Of a DNA stretch of 64,000 nt, positions 7,816-15,404 are shown one piece after another. The notes under the pieces were generated by a model that did no database searches, was not told where the DNA came from, and was given only the letters and a program-made list of their open reading frames with translations. The translations under genes were made by a program, and so were the position numbers. The DNA lies in contig DCIR01000039.1 in NCBI GenBank assembly GCA_002317155.1, forward strand, positions 1 to 64,000. The letters run 5' to 3'. Numbering within the stretch: position 1 is the first letter of the stretch; each line of letters starts with the position of its first letter. Source of the DNA: Lachnospiraceae bacterium UBA1721. Lineage in GTDB: Bacteria > Bacillota > Clostridia > Lachnospirales > Lachnospiraceae.

Positions 7816-8859
7816 ATGACATTAAATGAATTGATTGATCAGGCTCGTGCTAGTAAGTGCTCAGATCTTCACCTTACCGCAGGTGCTCCTGTAGCTATCA
7901 GAAGATATGGAGAACTTAGAACACTTAATGTATCACCTTCACTCAGAGAGACTGAGGAAATGATTTTTTCAATCCTTAATGAGAGAGATATTGAATCTGT
8001 TAAGGCCGGAAACGATCTTGACGTAGCTTATGCAGATAATGCCGGACGTGTCCGTGTAAATGTTTATCACCAGAGAAACAATCTTGCAGCAAGTATTCGT
8101 CTTTTGGATCCTTATATTCCTACTTTCGATGAACTTGGAATGCCTGATATTCTTCTCAATCTTGCAAATAAGAGAGCAGGACTTATCCTTGTAACAGGTC
8201 CTACCGGTTCAGGTAAGTCAACAACACTTGCTTCACTTATTGACTATATCAATAAGCACCAGGCAAAGCATATTATTACAATCGAAGATCCTATCGAGTA
8301 TGTATATAAGTATGACAAGTCATTTGTTCATCAGCGTCAGGTTGGAAGAGATGTTCCTGATTTTGCTACAGCACTTCGTTCTGCACTTCGTGAAGACCCT
8401 GATGTAATCATGGTAGGTGAAATGCGTGACTATGAGACAATCAGTGCGGCTATTAATGCAGCAGAGACCGGACACCTTGTGCTTTCAACTCTTCACACCA
8501 AGTCAGCAGCACAGACTGTAGACCGTGTAATCAGTGCTTGCCCTGCTGAAATTCAGGTATCAATGATTTCTAGATTTGCAGCAGTTCTTACCGCAGTTAT
8601 TACTCAGGACCTTGTTCCGAGAGCGCATGAAGATGGACGTATCTGCGCTACAGAGGTTATGCTTAATAACAACTCAATTTCCAACCTCATTCGTGAAGGT
8701 AAGTACAACCAGATCCCCAGTGCGATGCATGCAGGTCTTGGTCAGGGTATGCATTCACTTAACTACTCACTTACTCAGCTCTACAGAATGGGTATGATTG
8801 ACAGAGATGAAGCAATCCTTCACAGTAATAATCCTTCAGAGCTTATGAATATGATCTAA
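7816..8859 (+). CDS. pilT: PilT-family twitching/secretion ATPase
   Basis: The 347-residue protein starts after AAAGGAG. The N-terminal PAS-like half begins LNELIDQARASKCSDLHLTA. The ATPase half has Walker A GPTGSGKST (about 124-132), the Asp box TIEDPIEYVY, Walker B DPDVIMVGEMRD and the His box GHLVLSTLHT. This is the standard PilT length and motif set; PilT retracts type IV pili by ATP hydrolysis. No pilus assembly genes (pilB, pilC, pilD, pilins) lie in the window, so it is an orphan copy. The 3' end carries a tandem duplication across the stop codon (8835-8886). Confidence 0.93.
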   Translation: MTLNELIDQARASKCSDLHLTAGAPVAIRRYGELRTLNVSPSLRETEEMIFSILNERDIESVKAGNDLDVAYADNAGRVRVNVYHQRNNLAASIRLLDPYIPTFDELGMPDILLNLANKRAGLILVTGPTGSGKSTTLASLIDYINKHQAKHIITIEDPIEYVYKYDKSFVHQRQVGRDVPDFATALRSALREDPDVIMVGEMRDYETISAAINAAETGHLVLSTLHTKSAAQTVDRVISACPAEIQVSMISRFAAVLTAVITQDLVPRAHEDGRICATEVMLNNNSISNLIREGKYNQIPSAMHAGLGQGMHSLNYSLTQLYRMGMIDRDEAILHSNNPSELMNMI

Positions 8860-8886
8860 GTTCAGAACTTATGAATATGATCTAAG
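8835..8886 (+). repeat. 26-bp tandem duplication across the pilT stop codon
   Basis: TTCAGAGCTTATGAATATGA... (8835-8860) is followed at once by a second copy (8861-8886) differing only in one base (G to A in AGAGC/AGAAC). The first copy encodes the last PilT residues and the stop; the second copy is untranslated. It looks like a recent slippage or recombination event. Confidence 0.9.
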
Positions 8887-8946
8887 TAAGGATATATTCG
8901 AATTAAGCAAAGATGTGTATGAATCGTATATAGAATAAGATTTTTC

Positions 8947-8983
8947 AGAGAGAATTCTGTTGTGCAGGGTTCTCTCTTTTTTT
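8947..8983 (+). terminator. Intrinsic terminator after pilT
   Basis: AGAGAGAA (8947-8954) pairs with TTCTCTCT (8970-8977), followed by seven T. The rest of the 8887-9213 gap holds no gene I can support, only an AT-rich stretch and the hairpin at 9142-9163. Confidence 0.85.
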
Positions 8984-9141
8984 GCGATATATCATTATTT
9001 GCTCAAAATATTCCACAGGACACTAACAATATTTCATTTATTCTGCAAATATGGTAGCATATAAAGTGCATATTTATGTGTTGGGCAGTATGTAATGAAC
9101 AGCATAAACCAAACAGAAAGAAGTAGAAAATACAAACAGAT

Positions 9142-9163
9142 AAAAGTGTTGGGGGACACTTTT
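9142..9163 (+). other. Hairpin with G-rich loop in the leader of a diguanylate cyclase gene
   Basis: AAAAGTGT (9142-9149) pairs with ACACTTTT (9156-9163), leaving the loop TGGGGG. Three more GGGG runs follow before the start codon at 9214: near 9169-9172, 9188-9191 and 9202-9205, the last being the Shine-Dalgarno. There is no poly-T, so it is not a terminator. It does not fit the c-di-GMP riboswitch consensus as I know it. Confidence 0.45.
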
Positions 9164-9213
9164 AATCCGGGGATAGCAATATTGACAGGGGTATATTAAA
9201 AGGGGAACTTTCT

Positions 9214-11238
9214 ATGCTTAGAAAGAAAATAGCGCTGTTAACGATAAATACCGAGAGTGTTCAGGTCATTAATGCCATAAAAGGTATTTACGCGCAGAGT
9301 CTTGAATACAATTGTGACGTGGCTGTGATTACACCGATGGTTCATACTTCGCATTTTTTTAAGGATTATCTTGAAGGAGAACTTAGGGTATTTGATTTAT
9401 TAAACTTTGATATGTTTGATGGCGTTATTATTACGCCGGTTCCTTTGCAGGAGGAACAAAACACAGGTGTTATAGATGCACTTCTTGAAAAGTTCAAGGC
9501 GGAGTGCCATGTGCCGGTAGTATCTGTGGATGCGCCGTTTGGCGATTATGATGTAGTATACTCGAATGAAGAATCAGGACTTGCGGCTATTACTTCCCAC
9601 ATTATAAAAAAGCACGGTTGTAAGGATATTACTGTTCTGACTGGTCCTGTAGAGCTGGATGTATCTCATGATAGAGTAGAGGTGATCAAAAAGTGCATGG
9701 CCGATGAAGGACTTGTGCTTGACGATAGCAAGATAGTATATGGTGATTTTTGGTATACATCCGGTGTGAAACTTGCTGAAGATATTGCATCAGGAGCATT
9801 TGCTAAGCCTGAGGCAGTGATTTGCACATCGGATCATATGGCCATCGGATTGGCTAATGGATTGTCAGATTTAGGAATCAGAGTGCCGGAAGATGTTGCG
9901 GTTGTGGCTTATGGTGGAGTGATTGAATCAGCTGTAAGTAATATTCCGATTACCACATATGAATATGACAGCAGTTATACAGGAGCTTTGGCGGTTAATA
10001 AGCTTGTTGAATTGATGGAGCCCGGCAGAAAATTAGTCCCGGCTGTAATCGCAGGCGATGAGAATATATGCTATGGTGCAAGCTGCGGATGTAGTGAAAA
10101 TGCGACTAAGATTCGCAAAAGCTTACGTGAAGTTATGGGCGTGACTCTGTATTCGCAGGGAAGTAAGGATGCTAACAGTGGAGTATCGCTTATAGAAATG
10201 ACAGATAGCTATATATCTGAGACTTTCACATCTGCGGAAGATATTTATGATTGCCTTAAAAAGATATACGAGTCGTTATACTTGTTAAAGCCATATACCT
10301 GTTTTTATTTGTGCCTGAATAATGATTGGCTTGAGAATAACAGGAACGATTTAGGATATTCTGACAAGATGAATATGGTTATTTATTCAGACATGGCTAA
10401 AAAGCTTCATGGATATCCCAATCATGTATTCTGGGGCAAAAATGAACTTAAGACTTTTGACAGAAAGATTATGCTCCCTGTCTTTGAGAATAAGGTTGCG
10501 AAGTTAATTCCGGGACTTGAAGATATAAAAGAAGATGAGGACATTTTTGATGAACCTCAGGCATATTATTTTACACCGCTTCATTACAGTAATGTAACGA
10601 TAGGTTATGCAGTATTACAGAAGCCTCTTCGCGAGACTGTCAGAACTTCGACCGTATATAGGACATATATCAGATATATTAATAATGCTCTTGAGATGAG
10701 CAGAGCAAAAAATATAATCCAAAATATATCTGAACACGATCAGTTAACCGGTCTATATAACAGAAGAGGCCTGGAGAGAGCATATTCTGATTGGTGTGAT
10801 GATATCTATGAAGAAAAGAGAAAATTTTCTGAAGACAAGCCGATAAATGTATTTGCGATGGTTATTGATATGAATAACCTTAAGCTTATTAATGATACAG
10901 AAGGGCATGATACCGGAGACAAAGGTATTATTGCGATAGCCAATGCAGCACAGATAACAGCTTCCGGACGAGAAATTGTTGTCAGAGGCGGTGGAGATGA
11001 GTTCTTTATATTGGGCATCGGACAGTACTCGGAAGAAGACGGCAAGGCTATTATTAAAAAATTCAAAGAAAATCTTGAAAAGATAAACAATAGTTTTACA
11101 CCGGCAGCTAACTATACAGCGGCAGCAGGATATGCTATTATGCCCTTGGAGCAGTGTGATGATTATCATGTTGTATTGGACGAAGCAGACGTTCAAATGT
11201 ATGTTGATAAGCGTGCGACCAAAAAGGGAAGACATTGA
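9214..11238 (+). CDS. LacI-like ligand-binding domain fused to GGDEF diguanylate cyclase
   Basis: In this 674-residue protein, residues 1-290 form a LacI/RbsB-type periplasmic-binding fold (start RKKIALLTINTESVQV; HDRVEVIKKCM; CTSDHMAIGLANGLSDLGI; VPEDVAVVAYGG). It has neither the LacI helix-turn-helix nor a signal peptide, so it should sense a cytoplasmic ligand. A GAF-like middle precedes the GGDEF domain (about 510-674), with DQLTGLYNRRGLE, DMNNLKLINDTEGHDTGD and the intact active-site loop GGGDEF near 592-597. No R-x-x-D inhibitory site precedes the loop. It should make c-di-GMP. The paralogue at 15405 has the same layout. Confidence 0.88.
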   Translation: MLRKKIALLTINTESVQVINAIKGIYAQSLEYNCDVAVITPMVHTSHFFKDYLEGELRVFDLLNFDMFDGVIITPVPLQEEQNTGVIDALLEKFKAECHVPVVSVDAPFGDYDVVYSNEESGLAAITSHIIKKHGCKDITVLTGPVELDVSHDRVEVIKKCMADEGLVLDDSKIVYGDFWYTSGVKLAEDIASGAFAKPEAVICTSDHMAIGLANGLSDLGIRVPEDVAVVAYGGVIESAVSNIPITTYEYDSSYTGALAVNKLVELMEPGRKLVPAVIAGDENICYGASCGCSENATKIRKSLREVMGVTLYSQGSKDANSGVSLIEMTDSYISETFTSAEDIYDCLKKIYESLYLLKPYTCFYLCLNNDWLENNRNDLGYSDKMNMVIYSDMAKKLHGYPNHVFWGKNELKTFDRKIMLPVFENKVAKLIPGLEDIKEDEDIFDEPQAYYFTPLHYSNVTIGYAVLQKPLRETVRTSTVYRTYIRYINNALEMSRAKNIIQNISEHDQLTGLYNRRGLERAYSDWCDDIYEEKRKFSEDKPINVFAMVIDMNNLKLINDTEGHDTGDKGIIAIANAAQITASGREIVVRGGGDEFFILGIGQYSEEDGKAIIKKFKENLEKINNSFTPAANYTAAAGYAIMPLEQCDDYHVVLDEADVQMYVDKRATKKGRH

Positions 11239-11265
11239 TCTAATATATGAGGATGAGTATACAAA

Positions 11266-11760
11266 ATGGGAAAGAAATCAGTAAAAGAAAATAAGAATAT
11301 ATATCAGGTATGCAGAGAAGAGCAGGGACTTACAAGAGAAGCTGCTGCGGAACTCATGCAGTATATTTCGGATGACAGAATTGAGAAGATTGAGAATGAG
11401 AAGTCATTGCCGCATCCTGATGAGATTTTGCTGATGGCTAAGGCTTATAAAGCACCTAATCTTTGCAATTATTTCTGCTCACATGAGTGTCCTATCGGAC
11501 AGGTTCATGTACCTGAGGTTGAGTATAAGAGCCTTGCAGAGATTACTCTGATGATGCTTTCATCACTTAACACAATGGATGGTTATAAGAATCGTCTTAT
11601 CGAAATAACATCGAATGGTCAGATTGATGACGATGAGATCGAAGATTTTAAGAAGATCCAAAAGCAGCTTGACCAGATAGTAGCGCAGGCTAATTCACTT
11701 AAGCTTTGGGTGGATAAGACCATTGCTGACGGTAAGCTTGATGAGAATTCATTGAAATAG
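11266..11760 (+). CDS. XRE-type helix-turn-helix protein
   Basis: The 164-residue protein starts MGKKSVKENKNIYQVCREEQ. Residues 12-65 form a Cro/XRE-like helix-turn-helix (GLTREAAAELMQY, then DRIEKIENEKSLPHPDEILLMAKAY). A cysteine cluster follows (LCNYFCSHECPIG) and then an alpha-helical C-terminal half. It lies 27 bp after the diguanylate cyclase and may share its transcript. DNA targets are unknown. Confidence 0.75.
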   Translation: MGKKSVKENKNIYQVCREEQGLTREAAAELMQYISDDRIEKIENEKSLPHPDEILLMAKAYKAPNLCNYFCSHECPIGQVHVPEVEYKSLAEITLMMLSSLNTMDGYKNRLIEITSNGQIDDDEIEDFKKIQKQLDQIVAQANSLKLWVDKTIADGKLDENSLK

Positions 11761-11803
11761 CTTTATGAATATTCATAAGGATTTATCGTAATAATTATTT
11801 ATC

Positions 11804-11832
11804 TTGCATGTTTTTGCAGGCTGTAATATAAT
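11804..11832 (+). promoter_or_regulatory. Sigma-A promoter of the VUT transporter
   Basis: TTGCAT (11804-11809), a 17-bp spacer and a consensus TATAAT (11827-11832). This predicts a transcript start near 11839-11840, at the beginning of the structured leader. Confidence 0.75.
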
Positions 11833-11839
11833 GCAAAAC

Positions 11840-11951
11840 GTTGACTCGCCATATATCGGCAGAGATTAGTCGATATATGACGGGCATAGTAAGACGAGGA
11901 GTTCGGCCTCTAAATCCTTCTCGTAAAATAATAAAACCAAGGAGAAAACAA
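11840..11951 (+). ncRNA. Structured 5' leader of the VUT transporter, candidate riboswitch
   Basis: The roughly 112-nt leader has a perfect 9-bp stem, CATATATCG (11850-11858) with CGATATATG (11871-11879), around a 12-nt loop. GCC and GGC beside it can extend the stem. A second domain pairs ACGAG (11894-11898) with CTCGT (11920-11924) and can also form GAGG/CCTC inside. TCCTT (11915-11919) is complementary to the Shine-Dalgarno AAGGA (11939-11943), so alternative folds could hide or expose the ribosome binding site. Family members of the downstream transporter are often under preQ1 riboswitches, but I could not match preQ1 classes I, II or III. Confidence 0.5.
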
Positions 11952-12731
11952 ATGAAAAATTCCAGTTCTAAGGGACTGATTAAGGAGATTACTCTGCTCC
12001 TTCGCAGTATCCCGTCACCCGTCGTTACGTCATATGTCGTGGCAATTATCATTATGAATTTACTTGCAAATAAGGCTGTGCCGTTACCCTACGATTACAT
12101 CGTTTTGGATTGTGGGTTCTTTTTGTCGTGGTTGGTTTTCATGACAATGGATATGGTAACAAGACATTATGGTCCCAGAGCGGCTAATCTTTTGTCGGTA
12201 ATAGCTTTGTTTTGCAACCTTTTTATGTGCGGAATATTTTTCGGAATCAGTAAGCTTCCGGGAGAGTGGAGCGCAAGCTATGTAGAGGGTTCAGAGAGTA
12301 TTATTAATACTGCATTGGATTCTACCTTTGGCGGTACATGGTATGTACTTCTCGGAAGCTCGATAGCATTTCTTGTCTCAGCTTTGGTTAATAATTTTAT
12401 GAATTATTTGATTGGTATTAAGGCTGAATCAAAGAAGAAGAATTTTGCTACTTTTGCATTTAGAAGTTACGTATCTACTTTCATTGGTCAGTTTGTTGAT
12501 AATCTTGTGTTCGCACTAATAGTCAGCCATACATTTTTTGGACTTACACTCACACAGTGCATTCTCTGTGCGTTTACAGGAGCCATCATGGAGCTGTTAT
12601 GTGAGGTTGTTTTTTCACCCATTGGTTACAGAGTATCCAAGAATTGGGAGAGAGACAATATAGGTGCTGAATACATTAAGCAGTACGGATACGGTAAGAA
12701 GAGGCAAAATAATAATGTGACCGCTGGCTAG
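11952..12731 (+). CDS. VUT/YhhQ-family queuosine-precursor-type transporter
   Basis: The start is ATG 11952 after AAGGAG (11939-11944). A longer frame from TTG 11841 would run through the structured leader and is rejected. The 259-residue protein has about six membrane helices. NLLANKAVPLPYDYIVLDCG, the helix FLSWLVFMTMDMVTRHYG and the C-terminal IMELLCEVVFSPIGYRV fit the VUT family (COG1738). Characterised members import queuosine precursors such as preQ0/preQ1 for tRNA modification. The motif MDMVTRHYG corresponds to the conserved D-x-x-x-x-x-Y-G segment. The substrate is inferred. Confidence 0.8.
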   Translation: MKNSSSKGLIKEITLLLRSIPSPVVTSYVVAIIIMNLLANKAVPLPYDYIVLDCGFFLSWLVFMTMDMVTRHYGPRAANLLSVIALFCNLFMCGIFFGISKLPGEWSASYVEGSESIINTALDSTFGGTWYVLLGSSIAFLVSALVNNFMNYLIGIKAESKKKNFATFAFRSYVSTFIGQFVDNLVFALIVSHTFFGLTLTQCILCAFTGAIMELLCEVVFSPIGYRVSKNWERDNIGAEYIKQYGYGKKRQNNNVTAG

Positions 12732-12759
12732 CATTTCAAAGAATGAAATGGAGATTAAT

Positions 12760-13413
12760 ATGCATATATTTATCACAGGAACTTCGTCAGGAATCGGATT
12801 GGCTATAGCCAATAAATTTTTAAGTGAAGGGCATACAGTAACCGGCTTCGATAAAAATGAAGCGGCTATAAGTCATAAAAACTATATACATTTTAAGGGT
12901 GATGTACGTGATAAGGACAGTTATCCGGATATCGCACCGGTGGATATACTTGTCAATAACGCAGGAATCCAGGGAGATGATGATATCGCGGTTAATCTCA
13001 AGGGCGTAATAGATATTACTGAGAGATACGGAATTCATGAGGGGATTAAGGCTGTGCTTATGATAGGCTCGGCCGGTGCACATTCGGGAGCAGAGTTCCC
13101 TGAATATGTTGCCAGCAAGGGAGGCGTCCTCTCGTATACCAAGAATGTTGCACTCAGAATTGCGCAGTACGGTGCAACCTGTAACAGCTTGGATTTTGGA
13201 GGCGTAGTGACGGCCTTAAATAAGCCTGTAATGGAAGATCCGAAGCTGTGGAATCAAATTATGGACCTGACACCTCTTCGTAGATGGATGAGTGTTGAAG
13301 AGACTGCGGATTGGGCGTACTTTATGACGGTAACCAATCGTTTTTGTACAGGACAGAATATTTTGATTGATGGACTGGAATATGGTAACGCACATTTTGT
13401 ATGGCCGGAATAA
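12760..13413 (+). CDS. SDR-family oxidoreductase
   Basis: The start at ATG 12760 is preferred over 12748 because the only Shine-Dalgarno (GGAG, 12750-12753) overlaps the earlier codon. The 217-residue protein has the nucleotide motif TGTSSGIG (residues 6-13), VNNAG, a serine in MIGSAGAHSG and the catalytic pair Y116/K120 in EYVASK. It is a short classical Rossmann-fold dehydrogenase. The substrate cannot be told from the sequence. It follows the transporter by 28 bp and ends before a terminator. Confidence 0.88.
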   Translation: MHIFITGTSSGIGLAIANKFLSEGHTVTGFDKNEAAISHKNYIHFKGDVRDKDSYPDIAPVDILVNNAGIQGDDDIAVNLKGVIDITERYGIHEGIKAVLMIGSAGAHSGAEFPEYVASKGGVLSYTKNVALRIAQYGATCNSLDFGGVVTALNKPVMEDPKLWNQIMDLTPLRRWMSVEETADWAYFMTVTNRFCTGQNILIDGLEYGNAHFVWPE

Positions 13414-13477
13414 AAGCGATTATACCGAATGTGAAATATTTCGGTAGTAGAATGATTTATAAATAGAAAATATATGT

Positions 13478-13514
13478 AAAAAGCGGTCAAGAAGCGTATT
13501 CTGGCCGCTTTTAT
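13478..13514 (+). terminator. Intrinsic terminator after the SDR gene
   Basis: AAAAGCGG (from 13478) pairs with CCGCTTTT (13504-13511) around a loop, followed by ATT. Confidence 0.8.
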
Positions 13515-13618
13515 TGTTTACTAATACCGAAGCGGTGAATTATAATTAACTATGTATAGCACCTCACCATGATATGTGGACAGTAAAACGAAACAGATGC
13601 GAGATACGGGGATTATTT

Positions 13619-14014
13619 ATGACAGAAGAACAGAAAAAAGCATTTGAGGCATTGGAGAATTTCGTATACAGATTGTCGGAAGCTGCCGGTAAAGATAAGG
13701 AATTTGCCATTGACCTTTGGAAGAGAATAAGCCATTCGCAGGGTGTACTTATGGAATTGGCATATTACCATGATAAGGGTGAATTCTGGGATAAGCATGT
13801 CGTTGCGGGCTATCATTTGACGGATATTATTGTATGGCAGGTTGATCATTTTAAGGCATATATGGACAGAAGCGACGATATGAATCGCTTCAGACAGGAG
13901 AGACTGTTGCTTGAATCTCTTGATATTATGCTGAAGATGGAGCTTGATCCTGAACCATACATAAAAAAGATGCGCGATGAGAGCGGTACTGATTTCGATC
14001 AAAGAGTACTCTGA
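13619..14014 (+). CDS. Conserved hypothetical protein, helical
   Basis: ATG 13619 follows CGGGGA (13607-13612); an upstream in-frame ATG at 13574 lacks a site. The 131-residue product, MTEEQKKAFEALENFVYRLS..., is predicted mostly helical and acidic, with an HSQGVLMELAYYHDKGEFWDKHV segment and many His, Trp and Tyr. I recognise no family. It lies just upstream of the aldo/keto reductase, separated by an inverted repeat. Confidence 0.7.
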   Translation: MTEEQKKAFEALENFVYRLSEAAGKDKEFAIDLWKRISHSQGVLMELAYYHDKGEFWDKHVVAGYHLTDIIVWQVDHFKAYMDRSDDMNRFRQERLLLESLDIMLKMELDPEPYIKKMRDESGTDFDQRVL

Positions 14015-14048
14015 CGATATTGACAAAATTGTGATAATGTTGCCCCCT

Positions 14049-14081
14049 AACATAATCATGTTGACGTAGAATGATTATGTT
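14049..14081. promoter_or_regulatory. Perfect 11-bp inverted repeat upstream of the aldo/keto reductase
   Basis: AACATAATCAT (14049-14059) and ATGATTATGTT (14071-14081) are exact inverted copies 11 bp apart. Centre-to-centre distance is about two turns, as for a dimeric regulator. There is no T-tract, and it ends 28 bp before the start codon. It is a candidate operator. Confidence 0.5.
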
Positions 14082-14109
14082 GACAGAAAAGTGCAAAAGT
14101 GAGGAAAAT

Positions 14110-15288
14110 ATGCAGTATAGAAAAGACAAATACGGAAATGACATATCGATACTTGGATACGGTTGCATGAGATTTACATCAAAGGCCGGTAAGCTTGATT
14201 ACGATAAGGCTGAGAAGGAAATCATGGATGCAATAGCAAAAGGTGTCAATTATTTTGATACTGCGTATGTATATACAGGCAGTGAGGCTTTAATAGGAGA
14301 GATTTTTGAGAAGAATAATGTCCGCGATAAAATCAATATTGCGACAAAGCTTCCTCACTACATGATTAAGAATGCCGAAAGTGTTGATAAATACTTTAAT
14401 GAGGAGCTTTCAAGACTTCGCACAGACCATGTTGATTATTATCTGATGCATATGCTTACAGATATTAAGACCTGGGAGAGACTCTGCGGTCTTGGAATTA
14501 AGGAGTGGATCGCCAAGAAGAAGGAAAGCGGAGAAATCAGACAGGTTGGTTTTTCATATCATGGTAATTCAGATATGTTCTGTCAGCTTTTGGATGTTTA
14601 TGATTGGGATTTTTGTCAGATTCAGTACAACTATATGGATGAAAACTCTCAGGCAGGAAGAACAGGACTTATGCATGCTGCAGAGCTTGGTATTCCGGTT
14701 GTTATAATGGAGCCTCTTCGCGGTGGAAGACTGGTTAATAATTTACCTGCAGATGCTATCAAGGCGTTTGAGAAGTATCCTATTAAGCGTAGTCCTGCAG
14801 AATGGGCTTTTCGCTGGTTGTGGGAACAGCCGGAGGTTACCTGCGTTCTTTCGGGTATGAATTCTCTTGATATGATAGAGGAAAACTGCAGAATAGCTTC
14901 AGAGGTCCAGGTAGGAGAGCTTACCGACGAGGATAAGGCTCTGTACGATAAGGTTCTTGCGGCTATCAATGCCAAGATGAAGGTTGGATGTACAGGCTGC
15001 AGATATTGCATGCCATGTCCTAAGAATGTAGATATCCCCGGAACATTCTCTGCATACAATAAGAGATATTCTGACGGATGGTATACAGCCATGAAAGAGT
15101 ATTATATGTGTACAGCCTTGAGAAAAGACTATACCGGTGCAGCTAATTGTATTGAATGTGGTAAATGTGAGCAGCATTGCCCACAGGGAATAGAAATCAG
15201 AAAAGAACTCAAGAATGCGCGTAAAAAACTTGAGGATCCTGTATATCTTGTTGCCAAGAAATTTGCACCGATAATAATGAAATACTAG
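14110..15288 (+). CDS. Aldo/keto reductase with C-terminal 4Fe-4S domain
   Basis: The start at ATG 14110 follows GTGAGGAA; the upstream ATG 14071 lies inside the inverted repeat. The 392-residue protein has an AKR barrel (YGNDISILGYGCMRF, YFDTAYVYTGSEALIG, VDYYLMHML, GFSYHG). The end carries two cysteine clusters, CTGCRYCMPCP and CIECGKCEQHCPQ, so two iron-sulfur clusters are expected. This fusion is common in anaerobic Clostridia (COG1453), and the substrate is unknown. The HCPQGIEIRKEL tail is typical. Confidence 0.9.
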   Translation: MQYRKDKYGNDISILGYGCMRFTSKAGKLDYDKAEKEIMDAIAKGVNYFDTAYVYTGSEALIGEIFEKNNVRDKINIATKLPHYMIKNAESVDKYFNEELSRLRTDHVDYYLMHMLTDIKTWERLCGLGIKEWIAKKKESGEIRQVGFSYHGNSDMFCQLLDVYDWDFCQIQYNYMDENSQAGRTGLMHAAELGIPVVIMEPLRGGRLVNNLPADAIKAFEKYPIKRSPAEWAFRWLWEQPEVTCVLSGMNSLDMIEENCRIASEVQVGELTDEDKALYDKVLAAINAKMKVGCTGCRYCMPCPKNVDIPGTFSAYNKRYSDGWYTAMKEYYMCTALRKDYTGAANCIECGKCEQHCPQGIEIRKELKNARKKLEDPVYLVAKKFAPIIMKY

Positions 15289-15404
15289 ATTTGTGTGGTA
15301 TACTTATTGGGGTTGTTATTGAGACATATACTGAAGCTTATGAAATAAATTGGGGAATATTACGGATTGTATGATAGACAATCTGTAGAGCTTGGTGGGG
15401 TTAA

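Noticed and set aside
9000..9213. c-di-GMP riboswitch before the diguanylate cyclase
   Set aside because: I could not place the conserved GEMM-I/II bases or the tetraloop-receptor arrangement in this leader.
11841..11951. N-terminal extension of the VUT protein from TTG 11841
   Set aside because: The extension coincides with the predicted transcript start and the structured leader. ATG 11952 has a strong Shine-Dalgarno.
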